From Cinnamomum chago (lineage: Eukaryota; Streptophyta; Magnoliopsida; Laurales; Lauraceae), in contig CP142451.1 in assembly GCA_038049695.1 (NCBI GenBank), positions 6,198,001 to 6,262,000 of the forward strand: a stretch of 64,000 bases of DNA, written 5' to 3'. Of the stretch, positions 10,052 to 21,966 are shown piece by piece. The notes under the pieces were generated by a model that saw only the letters and a program-made list of their open reading frames with translations, made no database searches and was not told the origin of the DNA. Each line of letters opens with the position of its first letter. The first letter of the stretch is position 1. The position numbers were made by a program, and so were the translations under genes.

Positions 10052-12034
10052 ATGATCAAGACAAGACCTCTCTCCCTTTCCACCCCAATCACCCACATCT
10101 CAAAAGCTGCATTTCTGCATCTGATTACCTTCCAATTTGCTACTTCTGCCACTGAGCGCTCTTTCTCAGACTTAGACGCTTGGGAAGAAGGTGAAGAAGG
10201 TGACCCTTCTCCCATCATCCAAGATCATGACCTTCTCCGCAGAAGCAACAACTCACCAACAAGCCTTCATGTTCTCGACCTCATTGATCGTGGGTCAATT
10301 GAACCTGACCCAGAAATCTACAACCGGTTGCTAAAGAGAGCGACCCAGATGAAGAAACTGAAAGAGGGAAGAATTGTCCATGCCCATTTCCTGGGATCAA
10401 AACTCAAATCTGATCTATTTATACTGAACACCATCATCAATATGTATGCAAAATGTGGCAGCTTGTCTGATGCACAGAAGGCGTTTGATGAAATGCACCT
10501 GAAGGATATGGTTACTTGGACTGCTTTGATTACTGGGTATGCGCAGAATGATCGAGCGGAGGAAGCAATCAGATTGTTTCCACAAATGCTTCGGCAAGGA
10601 TTGAAACCGAACCAATTCACTTTTGCGAGCCTTTTGAAGGCATCTGGGGCTGCTCAAAGCAGTGAACAAGGTAGACAAGTCCATGCATTCTGTGTTAAGT
10701 ATGGCTGCGATTTGAATGTTTATGTTGGCAGTTCGCTTTTGGATATGTATGCTAGATATGGAGACATGAAGGAGGCGAATTTGGTGTTTGACGGGTTGTC
10801 CTGCAAGAATGAGGTTTCTTGCAATGCTTTGATTGCAGGGTATGCTCGAAAAGGTGAAGGAGAGGAGGCTTTTAAGCAGTTTTGGAAGATGCAAAGAGCA
10901 GGTTTTGAAGCTACCCACTTCACTTATTCTAGTGTTTTTAGTGCATGTGCGAGTATTGGTGCCTTGGAGCAGGGGAAATGGGTGCATGCCCACATGATAA
11001 AATCAGGGTGTAAGCTTATTGCTTTTGTTGGTAATACTCTTCTCGACATGTATGCAAAGGCAGGTAGTATTGAGGATGCAAGGAAAGTCTTTGATCGACT
11101 GGATAAAAGTGATGTAGTTTCTTGGAATTCAATGCTCACTGGGTGCGCCCAACATGGGCTTGGGAAGGAAACCATACAACGATTCAAAGAAATGCTGTGG
11201 ATCGGCATCAAACCGAATGAAATTACTTTCCTTTGTGTTCTTACTGCTTGCAGCCACAATGGACTTTTGAATGAGGGACAGTTTTATTTTGAATTGATGA
11301 AGAGGTACAATGTGGAGCCCAAGGTTGAACATTACGTGACTATTGTTGATCTTCTTGGCCGGGCAGGGCTGTTGGATCAAGCCCAAAGGTACATAAATGA
11401 CATGCCAATTGAACCAACAGCGGCTGTTTGGGGTGCTTTGCTTGGTGCTTGTAGAATGCATCGGAATATGGAGTTGGGGGCATATGCTGCAGAGCGTGTG
11501 TTCGAGCTTGATCCTCATGATTCTGGTCCCCATGTGCTGCTCTCTAACATATATGCCACTGCCGGAAGATGGAGTGATGCCGCAAGAGTGAGAAAGATGA
11601 TGAAAGACAGTGGGGTGAAGAAAGAACCTGCTTGCAGTTGGGTGGAGATTGAAAATTCGGTTCACATGTTTGTGGCAAATGATGATTCACATCCACAGAG
11701 AGAAGAGATACATAAGATGTGGGAGAAGATAAGTGTGAAAATCAAGGAAGTTGGGTATGTCCCAGATACAAATTATGTGTTGTTGTTTGTGGATCAGCAG
11801 GAGAGGGAAGCAAAGTTGCAGTACCATAGTGAGAAACTCGCTCTTGCATTTGCACTTCTCAACACTCCTCCTGGGGCTACCATTCGAATTAAGAAGAACA
11901 TCAGGATGTGTGGTGATTGTCATTCGGCAATTAAGTTTGTGTCAATGGTAATGGAGAGGGAGATTGTTGTTAGAGACACCAATCGTTTTCACCATTTCAG
12001 TAATGGCTTTTGTTCATGTGGGGACTATTGGTAA
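10052..12034 (+). CDS. DYW-subgroup pentatricopeptide repeat protein, At3g24000-like, 660 aa
   Basis: Intronless PLS-class PPR protein of the organelle RNA-editing family. PPR tracts bind RNA one base per repeat and the DYW domain is the cytidine deaminase. An N-terminal Ser/Thr/Arg-containing presequence (about 1-40) suggests mitochondrial or plastid import. PPR repeats run from about residue 85 to 440, with recurring GSLSDAQKAFDEM / DMVTWTALITGYAQ patterns. E and E+ motifs follow (PTAAVWGALLGACRMH; KEPACSWVEIENSVHMFVA). The DYW domain is complete: HSE at 592-594, CGDC at 620-623, HH at 647-648, CSC at 654-656 and DYW at 658-660. The C-terminal 200 residues resemble Arabidopsis At3g24000 as I know it, so it is probably the orthologue. 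The start at 10052 is the first ATG in frame. The target editing site cannot be told from this reading. Confidence 0.93.
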   Translation: MIKTRPLSLSTPITHISKAAFLHLITFQFATSATERSFSDLDAWEEGEEGDPSPIIQDHDLLRRSNNSPTSLHVLDLIDRGSIEPDPEIYNRLLKRATQMKKLKEGRIVHAHFLGSKLKSDLFILNTIINMYAKCGSLSDAQKAFDEMHLKDMVTWTALITGYAQNDRAEEAIRLFPQMLRQGLKPNQFTFASLLKASGAAQSSEQGRQVHAFCVKYGCDLNVYVGSSLLDMYARYGDMKEANLVFDGLSCKNEVSCNALIAGYARKGEGEEAFKQFWKMQRAGFEATHFTYSSVFSACASIGALEQGKWVHAHMIKSGCKLIAFVGNTLLDMYAKAGSIEDARKVFDRLDKSDVVSWNSMLTGCAQHGLGKETIQRFKEMLWIGIKPNEITFLCVLTACSHNGLLNEGQFYFELMKRYNVEPKVEHYVTIVDLLGRAGLLDQAQRYINDMPIEPTAAVWGALLGACRMHRNMELGAYAAERVFELDPHDSGPHVLLSNIYATAGRWSDAARVRKMMKDSGVKKEPACSWVEIENSVHMFVANDDSHPQREEIHKMWEKISVKIKEVGYVPDTNYVLLFVDQQEREAKLQYHSEKLALAFALLNTPPGATIRIKKNIRMCGDCHSAIKFVSMVMEREIVVRDTNRFHHFSNGFCSCGDYW

Positions 12035-12178
12035 TGCTAATGATATGACGTCAGTTACATGGCATTGTTTTCAGCAATCATTACAGACACCAATCATTTC
12101 CACCATTTTAGTAATGCCTCTTGTTCATGTGGGGACTACTGGTGTGGTGATGCTAATGATATGACATCACTTACATGA
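11974..12178 (+). repeat. Tandem duplication of the DYW tail into the PPR 3' flank
   Basis: The last 21 codons plus the stop-proximal 3' flank (about 11974-12063) are repeated at about 12085-12178, offset 111 bp. The second copy still reads TDTNHFHHFSNASCSCGDYW in one frame, then runs on to a TGA because the gtaatgc of copy one has become gtgtggtgatgc. It lies after the functional stop and has no start codon, so it is a relic inside the 3' UTR. Copy 3 of the segmental duplication has lost both copies with the rest of the gene. Confidence 0.9.
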
Positions 12179-12204
12179 TATGAAATGATTTACAGAATGC
12201 GCAT

Positions 12205-15171
12205 GGACATTATTTCAAAGGGAGTGATGGATTCTCAAACAGCAAGTTGCATGTTGGTTGGATACCTCCTATTCGAGGCGCTGGTCCTGCAATATGCCTT
12301 GTGAGGACTGTACTGGTTGTAGTCTTGCCTGAACCAATAATGTCATAACCAAAAAGAAGAGGGGTGACAATCTGAGATGTTTTCAGCCTGTAACTGAAGT
12401 ATAGGTATTGATTATGCGTTATTGTTTGCCAGCTAAAGTTATATTGATTAGATGAAGAAGATTATTGCTTGCCAGCTAAACTCATATTAATTGGATGGAG
12501 AAGATTTTTAAGAATGCTGTTTTGAGGTGATTCATTAGTTTGTCATCTTGTTTGTTTGTGTTGAACTTTGCGGTGCCTGCGAAATGCTTTCATGGGGTGC
12601 TTGTAACATGATCATCTGTGGGTTAGGAAGTGCAATATTAGAAAGGAACACCATATCACACAATTTCAACGCATCAATCAGATGCTTCTTGGGATTGAGA
12701 GTAAAGCATGAGATGGGATTCGAGAATTCTACACGTTCGTTGAAACAATCACAAACTTCAGTCACTGAGAATCAGAGCAACATTCACTTGGATGGGATAC
12801 AAAGATCTTCAGCCACTTTACATGAAAAATGAATTATTATGCTTTTTCTGCTGAAATTAAGCAATTACAAGCGCTACAACTTTTGAACTGCCGGTTATCT
12901 GTTGTTATATCATAAAAGAACCTCTAAAGTTACCATCTCTTTTGTTACACTCGTGAGAAAGTAACATGCATTGGAACCTGACATGTGAATTGTATTCCAA
13001 TTGAACCCATGACTGAAGAAGGTTGGAGCTGCAATCTGCATCCAATTTTCGTTTTTTTTCTTTGATAAATCATTTTCTCTGCAATCTCTTATAGGATCCT
13101 TATGGTAATTACAGTTGAAGCTCGTGGAAAGTGCTCCTTTCATGCTGAAGTCATGTGCTTGGTGGTGGAATCAAGTTCCCCAAACTAAAATTGTATCAGT
13201 CCCTTGAACATGTTATTTTTTTTATGTCTAAAGCAAATTTGAGATGAACAACTATAAACAATGTAGCTAATTCAATTCAAATGTATAAATCTCTTTACAT
13301 TTTCAACTTAAATTTGTGGTTTTTATATGCCATGATATATTATGCCTTGCCATTTGAAATGTTATTAGTGCTTGTGGTAGTAAGAGTGACATTTTTCTAA
13401 ATGTCATGGGTTCAAATCTTCATCAACGCATTTAGTTTAGTTGACTCCAACATAGTTGGGACAAGGCTTTGGTGATGATGATGATATAGCCTGCCATTTA
13501 ATTTAATAACTGCTGGAAATGAATTCTTTTTGTGGGGATAAGCTTGGATCAAGCTTTCTTCCTCTGTCTTCTTTTTTTAATTTCTAGCAGATTTCTTAGT
13601 GAAAAAGGGTTGCAAGAAGAAGATTTGTTCATAGGAAGGTCGCCGCCATCTTTGATGCTGCTTCAGCCAGAGGTTACTTTTTTTCTATCTTTTTCTGTTT
13701 GTATCTTTCTACAAAATGTATTTTTCATCCTGTAAGTCTTCCTTGATAGTCTTTTTTCCCTTCAAAATATTTTTTGTCGCAGATTCAAAGGAGATCCGTA
13801 TGCAGTCTTGAGTCAGATCTAGATATGGGTTTGGATTTTCACAAGGTTTGAAATTTTTTCCCTTTTACCCACAATGAATATTTAATATACTAAAAAAATT
13901 TGGGTAGTAGGGTAAATGAGTCTTGCTTGGACTGTATCCGAACCTCACCTAATTATAAATTGGACTGCGGACCTTGTACCTGATCCAGTCTGACTATTTA
14001 TCAGATTTAAAATTGAAAGAGGGTAGTGCCTTCATGACCTATCGTGAGACCTTTTGTTGTTATTGTTAACAAAATACTCAGAGAAGCTATAGACTTACTT
14101 CAGAAGGATTATTCTCGATCTGCCTGGAAAACTGCGTATTTGCTTCTCAAATGTATCTAGGCTTTGATTCGAAACCTTTGCCGTTGGCACATTCAGTTTG
14201 AGTTCTAGATTTTGGATCCTCTTCATCTTTTTAAGAAAAGGGTTCTGGGATGTAGATGCAATGCAGTTCAGACCTATCTCCTGATGGACCGTCGTTTTTA
14301 CATGGTTAGTCTGTTTGTTCTAATGTTTGGCAGAATAACGCGGTAAGCATTGGAGTGAGGGATTCCAATGAAGCGGACGTGTTAGCTATTTTGGAGGCTC
14401 TAAAGATCTTCTCTCGCTCTTTTCAGGGCCGTTTGATAGTGGAGAGTGATTCTTCTAATGGTATCTCTTGGGTTATGAGGTTAGTGGTCAAACCTTGGAA
14501 ATTTCAGTTTTTTCTCAATGAGATAAAGGAGCTGGCTTCTTCTCTTTCTGTAGTTTTTTCTCATGTGATTAGATTGGGTAATGGGTTGGTGGACTCCTTA
14601 GCCAAGCAAGGGGTCCTAAGATCTTCTCCTTGGAAGGTTATTCTTGTGTAATTTTTTTTTGGGTATAAGTCTCTTATACTGGCGTTGTTGTACTTTGGTG
14701 TTTTATCAATGAAATTTACCGTTACTTAAAAAAAGGTGCTAAGCATTCAATTATTTTCTCATTTCATCTTTAATCTTCCTCCATATGCTGCAAGGGCCAT
14801 GCTTATAATAGAATTCCCATGGATGATTTACATGCATTCTGATGACTTTTCATCACTGGCCTCTGTTTGGAAAGTTCCTTGAGAATATATTAATTGTTCA
14901 GGTAGACTTTTTGCATTCCTGAAATATCTGTACTTGCAGATGTTTTCAGGCTTGAATGTTTATCCCTCTCAGATTATAATAGTTTCCTTCTTCGGCCCAC
15001 TTCCTTTTATGATCACGTAACAACGACGCCTTTTGTAATGTGGGATTATTCAACCACATCAGTTCATCAGTGATGATAGGGTAATTTTGATTTTTTTTTT
15101 CAGGCTTTAATATATGGGTGCGAGTATGGAATTTGTGAGAACAAGTATTGGATTTAATATTTATTTGGGAG
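12205..15171. repeat. Block Y, copy 1 (PPR 3'-flank segment)
   Basis: This stretch recurs at 38464-42413 over its whole length, apart from insertions in the later copy. It has no intact gene. It carries a short RTE LINE 3' tail ending in gatgatgatgat (13441-13485) and a 3' L1 fragment (14334-14734). An open frame at 12910-13143 (- strand) recurs at 39174-39407 but has no recognisable domain. Identity with Y3 looks high by eye, well above 90 % in most lines. Confidence 0.9.
14334..14734 (+). mobile_element. 3' end of an L1-type LINE with RNase H domain
   Basis: The frame after the cag at 14331 reads as a plant RNase H domain found at the C-terminus of LINE/RT-derived proteins. RDSNEADVLAILEAL carries the catalytic Glu, LIVESDSSNGISWV a catalytic Asp, and GLVDSLAKQGVLRSSPW the last Asp. 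The first catalytic Asp is missing. A 3' UTR (ttggtgttttatcaatgaaatttaccgttactt) and a run of seven A (14728-14734) end the fragment. It is 5'-truncated and has no RT, so it is dead. Confidence 0.75.
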
Positions 15172-16349
15172 GTGTATAAAGTTTCATTTTGGTCTTAGGT
15201 GTGTGAATCCTATGTTTGTCTTGTTTCTGCAATGCATTTGACTTCATCTATGCTTTGTATTCTTTATTGTTTCTCTTTGTGTGTAGTTTCTGAATTTGAA
15301 GGGTACTACATTTCAAGATTAGAAACCGACCTCCAAACTGTCTCTATTTTATTCATGTAGAGACACTAAGGAACATTGAGGACCATACTCCCATGGACCC
15401 GTACTCAGAAGATTTGATTTCGATCAATGTAGTCCTAATTGGATCATACATAGCTTTGTAATTAGATAGGATCAATCATTGTACTATTAGGATCCATGTT
15501 TATAAATGACTGCAGTCATACAGATAATTGTCATAGTGACATCATGTAATTGGGAAATAGTCCCTATATATACAGAGCGTCAACCACATGCTGCCTTGCG
15601 TGGTAAGACATGCACACAAGCAATTGTGATAGACACAACGTGAAAAGATCCTGTGCGTCTATCTCACCCATTACCTACCATGCAGACATCCGTGTGGGCC
15701 CAGCCATGGGCCCACAATGATCCAGTAGAACCCTCACATGCCGCTGCCTTCCTTTGAATGTCACAAGCTCTAGGTTTTTATACACCCATCCGAATTAGAC
15801 TAATCATTGGATTGAGATCATACAAAAATGATGCTTATAAAACCATTAAACTTGAGGGCCATAGGTCAGGGGGTTAGGATGATTTGATGGACTTGAAATT
15901 TTGTTACAATGCCCTGTGTCTCAGTTCGAAATTTGTGCACCAAAAACCATTTCTCAATTCAAAAGTGCATGTGAAACCAAAAAAATAATAAAAATAAATA
16001 AAATGAAAATAACAGTCATTGCCTGTCATGACACTTATTTGAGATAAGCATCAATTTATTGTTCATGAAACTTTATCGTCCACATTCCTTTTCTACATTT
16101 ATTTGAGATAAGCATTGGATAGGAAGGACCGAGTTCGTTATTGAATTTTTTAGTAAAAATGGCATAACGCATGAGGATTCGTATCTTTTTGAAGATTTTT
16201 TACAATCAAAATCTTGAAGATTTTTGTTAGCAAGGGGAAGAACTTAGACCATTTTGCATCTGTCACTCTGTCTATATGTAGATGGCGGCAAATCCTTTGT
16301 TTGAGATAAGCATTGGATAGGAAACAATGAGTGCATTATTGAATTTTTT

Positions 16350-16549
16350 AGTAAAAATGGAGTAACGCATGAAGAATCGTATCTTTTAGTAGATTTTTTA
16401 GTAAAAATGGAGTAATGCATGAAGAATCGTATCTTCTCGTAGAATTTTTAGTAAAAATGGAGTAACGAATGAAGAATCATATCTTTTCGTAGATCTTTTA
16501 GTAAAAATGGAGTAAGGCATGAAGAATCGTATCTTTTCATAGATTTTTT
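16350..16549 (+). repeat. 50-bp minisatellite in X1, 4 copies
   Basis: Units begin agtaaaaatggagtaa at 16350, 16400, 16450 and 16500, exactly 50 bp apart. A more diverged half-related unit lies upstream at about 16152 (agtaaaaatggcataacgc). X2 has 4 units and X3 has 5. Confidence 0.9.
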
Positions 16550-19472
16550 ACAATTCAGGGGAAGAACTTATATGATTTTGCATCCCTCACTCTGTCTATA
16601 AATGTAGACGGTGGTTGATGAACATTTGTGTACAGACATTGAAACAAAAACTTTGGAATTTCTATATCATGCCTCAAGATCTTTTCACTCATCTCTCTTC
16701 TCCAGGCAAGTAATGCAACTGCAATTTCTCGTCATTTCATTTGCTTTTTGCAGGTATCTTTTATCTTTGTTACATGATAGCAAAAGGGATAATTTATCCA
16801 CCTCTTTCTTGATCTTTAGTTGATAGACCCAACTTGTGAGTTGTAACATCTAAAATTTGCCGTGAAGATATCAATGCATCAACCGCGGAGGGAAGAAATT
16901 TTCCTTGAGAGGGCCAATAGGTGAGAAATACAATATATTTTCAAAGATTTTGCCCCCTTCTAGTTTCGCCCAAGCGAAATATGGACCAGTAAAAGGGTTT
17001 GGTGATTTTCAATGTTGATTCCATAACTTCTTTCTCTTTGAATGATAGGATATAATTCATGTTTTAGCTAGGAAAAAAAATATAACATGCCAAGCATATT
17101 TTTGTGATCTTTCCTTACAGGTCAGTTCGCACCATCACTTATCAAGTTGTGCATCTAGATCTAAATCAAGCCCTATTGTGTGGATTCTTTCAATGTGATT
17201 GTAGGCACTGATTTTTTTTTTTTATATATATATATATTTTTTGCAGCTTAGTTAGGTAACTTGTGTTATATTGTTTCAATGAAGGATGGAGGCGCCTAAG
17301 TCCTTGTGGTCTAAATATGTTTTAACATCACTTACTACAAGATTATACTTGCGCTCGTACCTGACCTGGGGACGGGGGCTGCATGGGTTTGGAAGTTCTG
17401 GATGGTCCTTACCTGTGTACAGAACCATTATACTTGCGGGCCACCTGTTCATTCTAAACCCTTGATCATTGGCCATATATATATATTTACGGCCCAATCA
17501 ATTCAGATGAGTGCAAACCCTTGGGATCAATATAATTCAAGGGGTTCCCTTCCCCTGTGTGAACCCATGGATTGATCATCACGTGGGCCTACGATCAGGT
17601 GTGCACGTGATAATTTCTGTTGCTTACTATATAATAAATTGTGTCCTCCCTTAAGTCTTGGTTAATATTCTCCTTTGGTTCACCAATTTATTACATACCT
17701 TCATGTCTTTGAATTTTTTTTTTACCGCATTAAATGCCTTCCTTCTTTGGTGCTTAAATCTTTCGCTCCTTAGATATTAAAATCATTAAAAAAAATGCTT
17801 TAAAAGCTTGTGCCCTTCATCAGTAGCTAAAATGGATTCCACACAAAACACATCAACCCCTTAATACAAAAAGGGGATATTTATGGAGACATCTTTAATG
17901 GCAAAAAGATGTAATTTTTAAAAATGATAGCAGAGGGCCTCATATCATAAATTTTCGTTTTTTACTTTTTTTTTGTGTGGTGGGTGGGGCGGGGGATGAC
18001 CTTTTTTTGTCTCCTCAGAGAGGATGAGGATCAATCCAACAGGTCATAGGCAGATTTGTCCATACCTTGAGAAAAAGTATAATCTCAACACTATTGCCTT
18101 TATAGTCAACACCAAGACATCCTTGTTATCCTTGAAGATTGTTTAATTTAAGAGGATGCAGATGAACATCAATCTAAGTGGGATTATTTTCATCATTGTC
18201 AAAATCTCAAGATCCAAGAACTTGGGCTTCTTAACAACACTAATAAAATATGTTGCAGTAGCAGCTTCTGCTCTGCAGATGTGCGGATCCTTCTCTTTCT
18301 TGCAAAACCCATGAATCCTTTAAAGGAAAAAAGAACTACCAAATCCCTTGACTTTTCGTTTCCATGAGCAGATAGAGAGGTTCCTCTTGAATTCTTACTG
18401 CTTTTGGTGATAAAACGATGGGTCAATCTCTTTGGTGTGTACATCGAAACCTAAAAACATTTCAAAGAGAGAGGGGTTTGGAGAGCAAATCTCAAAGTCC
18501 TATTAAAGGAGAAACCATTTCTATATCAGCATGAAAGTAAAACCCTTCTAAGAAATAAAAGTAAGGATTTTATTAGGCTTCCAACCATCTCTTGGATTCA
18601 ATGACAAGAACATGTGATTTCCTATGTTGAGAATCCATTGTAGCTGAAATATGTTGTGATCACAGAACATAATTGTGATTATTTTTTTTCTTGGTAGAAA
18701 AACATAATCTCTATTAGCCTACGCGATTGCAAGATAGGAGTGTTTTCAAGCAAAAATAAAAAATAAAAATTGGGGGCCTCTTACCCTGCAGTCATTGTCT
18801 AGTTATTTGCCCTTTCGATCATGAAAAAAATATTTGACAAGTGCTTCTGCGTAAAAATCCCTATAAAAATCTAACCGACATTTTTTTGTTTAGAAACATT
18901 TTATTTCACAAGAGAAGAAAGGACTCTTCCCTGTAAAGTGGTAGAAGAACACTTGTGATTTTCCTAGTGTAGAAAGACTTTTACCATATCAAGCTTGTAA
19001 ATTGTTAGTACAACTTTTCCCTGTAGAGTTATTCATACCATTTCCCTTATAGTTAACTAAAACTCAGTCATGTTGAATCATCTTTTAAGCTATATTGGCA
19101 CCAATTTTTTCTATTGTAATAACATTAACAAAAAAAAAAAAAATTATAAATGCATAGATCTTATTTAGTAAACTAATGTTCAATTAAAAAATGGATGTAC
19201 CTGAGGGCACATTTGCGTATCCATTTTCTGATTTGTGATTTTTAAGCCATTACTCAATCTGAGCATTTTTAACACTTGAACTATCTGAGCATTGTTAGTT
19301 TTGGTATTAAATGGTTTAATAGTTGTATCAATTATTATAATGTTACACTTCGCATTATAACAGTAGTAGTTGTTGATCAATTACTAGTTGTAGTAGTTTG
19401 TAGAGTTTGTCATCTTGTGCTTTTTTTGCTTTTTTTAATATTTGATTTCTCTCCCTCTTCCTCGTGTTGCAG

Positions 19473-20629
19473 AACCCATGTAACCACAACTACTGCCTCA
19501 AGTGCATCCAGAAATGGGTTGCTCAAAGCGGTCTCTCCTGTGTTAAATGCCGTCACCTATTCCAACGAAAGTGAGAGCCAGCTAGACCCAATTTATCCCT
19601 CAACACAGTCATTTGAATGGCCAAGACTGCGAAGTCCATCACTTTCGGCGCCTCCTCGAACGTCTACCATTGCCAGTGCAACCAAAAGAACCTTAATGAG
19701 ACGTTCATGACCGACCGAGCCAAGCATTCCAATAAGGCAAACGCCTACAACTAGAAGATCTTTGTCAATATTTAGTTGGATTACTTTGGTCCAATATTCA
19801 CCAAGAATGACTGGTGAGGAAGCAAGGTGTGTTTATTGGAGAGTCTTACAAGGACAAGATGGAGTGGAGGTGGTGGGGTGCTCACCTCACCCATGTTGTG
19901 GGCATTGCCGAGCAGTCGGATTATGGGGTGTAGTTGGTGGCACTCTAGGGGTGCTATGAAGAGAATAAAAGCCATGGGGAGTGGTTTCTCTATATTGGGA
20001 AAATTTTTGGTTCATGTTACCTCTCTTTGTAGAGATGACTTGATTTACTTATTGAGGCAACATGAAGCAACAATAAGTAAACCAATTCATCTCTACAAAG
20101 AGAAGCAACATGAACCAAGAAATCTCTGAATATAGAGAAACCAACCACTCCCCATGGTTTTTCATTGTCTTCATAGCCTCAAGAGAGCGACACCAAGTGG
20201 GCCCTATAATCCAACTGTTGGTCATGCCCAACATGTGGGAGGTGAGCACACCACTACCTGCACTCCATCGTTTCCTGCCAAGATTCTTCAGTCAACACCA
20301 CATGCTTCCGCACGGGTCGTTCATGGCAAGGATTGTGCCAAAGTGGTCGGGTGAGACAATGATAAATATTTCCACTGTAGGCTTGTCCTAGTCGATCATG
20401 AATACCTTACTGAGGTGCTTCTAGTTGCACTAAAAATTGTAGGCATTCAAAGAGGTGTAGGTGATGATGGCATTCGGAGAGGTTCAGGTGATGATGGATT
20501 TTATAATCTTGGCCATTTTGAGTTGTTATGATGATTGTTGAGGGATGAATTGGTTCCAATTTTGCTTGCCATCTTTGTCGGAATCGGATGTCGGCATTTG
20601 GCAGAGGAGAGCTTGCCTTGAGCAACCAT
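19473..20629. pseudogene. Head-to-head inverted repeat of a VIM/ORTHRUS (RING-SRA) pseudogene, copy in X1
   Basis: VIM/ORTH proteins are UHRF1-like E3 ligases that read hemimethylated CG sites. On the + strand, after a tract-and-AG acceptor (19471-19472), the frame reads PCNHNYCLKCIQKW then SCVKCRH, a RING half with its Cys/His ligands, followed by a stop at once. Degenerate linker (DRAKHSNKANAYN) and SRA start (LDYFGPI; then the equivalent of VGES, GAHFPHVAGIA) follow with frameshifts. After TTACTTATTG (20045-20054) and a 16-nt loop, the same gene runs back on the - strand: CAATAAGTAA (20071), SRA with NHGEWL, VSPDHFG-like, and RING end KCRHPIPTKMAS at about 20560-20620. Arms are 19520-20054 and 20071-20629, about 75-85 % alike by eye. 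Neither arm can encode protein. Confidence 0.85.
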
Positions 20630-20678
20630 CACTGAAGTTCAAATCAATGGATCTCCACGCATTATTGCCTTCCTCTAT

Positions 20679-21026
20679 ATGTTGTTATATAATTTGATAG
20701 ACGGTAGCCATCACTTTGTAGCATTGATCGACATTGATTTGAAGCGTTTCTTTCCAAAGATGTTCTTTAATGAAGAAAATCACACTTGCAATTTGTCTTC
20801 TCCATATGTGTCAAAAATTGAGGTGAAACTCCGTGGTTTGGATGCTTTGCCCCATCCAATGGTCAATTTGATAGTGGAGATGATGGATGTTTTAGAATTA
20901 TACATTTCCATTCCAGATTTAAATGACCACTGCCTTTTAGATTTGAATGAGCTTGTTGAAGTGGAAGATGGAGCTGTTGATGATATTGAAGATGATCATG
21001 ACTTGGTTATAAAGAGAAGGGAATGA
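20679..21026 (+). other. Unrecognised open frame (115 codons) conserved in X copies
   Basis: The frame ends in an acidic stretch (NELVEVEDGAVDDIEDDHDL). X3 keeps the last 72 codons open with few replacements (47506-47796), while X2 carries a one-base deletion (gatgtttaagaa). I recognise no domain on either strand. It follows the VIM inverted repeat directly. It may be a gene relic or chance. Confidence 0.2.
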
Positions 21027-21209
21027 GGGAGAATTGGAACCTATGTCATAGATTTGAGTTTTACTGAAATTCTACATGGCTAACTTAATCATTTTATGTG
21101 TACCCTACTCTACATTCTTTGTATAATATTTGAAATGAGAGAAGTGATGGTTAATTTGGTCTTGTATTTGCGTGGGTTTCGCTATATATAGGTGGTGGTG
21201 GTGGTGCAA

Positions 21210-21300
21210 CCTATCCAAAATTTAGTTCAAGATAGATTGGAATGGAGGGACATGATTCGTGTAACTGACCCGAGCATAGTTGGGATAAGGCTGCTGCATG
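21210..21300 (+). mobile_element. RTE LINE 3' tail fragment (X1)
   Basis: The frame reads LVQDRLEWRDMIRV then DPSIVGIRL, the conserved C-terminal end of plant RTE-clade reverse transcriptase proteins just before the 3' terminus. A (gtg)n run precedes it. It recurs in X2 (36250-36335) and X3 (47985-48065). Confidence 0.65.
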
Positions 21301-21501
21301 GTTGTTGCAACCACTGCCCATATACAATTTCTACCTTTTTTCGTAAGTTGCTTTTATATTATTGGCTTAAGAGTAACATAGCTGACAACTAAAATTAGCT
21401 GGATACCATTCTAAAGGAAAAACATATTTACTTGCAAATTGTTGATGGAGAAGGTTTTTAAGGGCTAATTTGTTTGCATAGAATAATTAACATAGGAATT
21501 T

Positions 21502-21966
21502 TATGGCAATAGAATCAAGGGAGATGATGTGGCCAACTATGACCTATGAAGCAGATCGTAGGTTAGTCAAGAAGCAGCGCATCCACAAAATGAGTGTAAC
21601 AGAGGTGTAAATGCTAATATGAAACTATGGTAAAATTAGAAAAGATAGAATTAGAAGTGAGTACATTCAAAAGCATTTCAAGGTAGCACCAATAAGTGAT
21701 AAATGAAGAGAGACCTGTTTGGGATAGCTTGGACATGTACGGTGCAGGCTAGCAATGATACCGATGAGGAAAAAAGTCTTTTTTTATGCAAGTTGATGGG
21801 CTGCCAAGAAGAAAGGAAAATGGAAGAAGCTATGGATGAAAATAGTAAGGTAAGATTTAAAGAAGTGCAATCTATCTGAGGATTTGACCCAAGATAGATC
21901 CGAATGGAGAAAAGAAGTCATGTATCTGACCTCAACATCTTTGGGACAAAGCTTTGATGATGATGA
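21502..21966 (+). mobile_element. RTE LINE fragment, C-terminal reverse transcriptase part (X1)
   Basis: Decayed frames match the end of an RTE-clade RT: VKKQRIHKMSV, an IRSEYIQKHFRVAP-like stretch, QVDGLPRKK, and DLTQDRSEWRKEV. The fragment ends tttgggacaaagctttgatgatgatg, the usual RTE 3' microsatellite tail. It is 5'-truncated and carries stops. It recurs at 36541-36991 and 48271-48718. Confidence 0.75.

Noticed and set aside
16350..16549. Regularly spaced repeats in block X as a CRISPR-like array
   Set aside because: The whole 50-bp unit repeats, no variable spacer is present, and the host is a plant.
18199..18444. Open frame on the - strand in X1 with partners in X2 and X3
   Set aside because: Conserved only because the block is duplicated; the three frames differ in reading frame and extent and match no family I know.
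19276..19710. 144-codon open frame covering the RING region
   Set aside because: It reads the VIM pseudogene in the wrong frame; the RING ligands appear only in the frame that stops at once.
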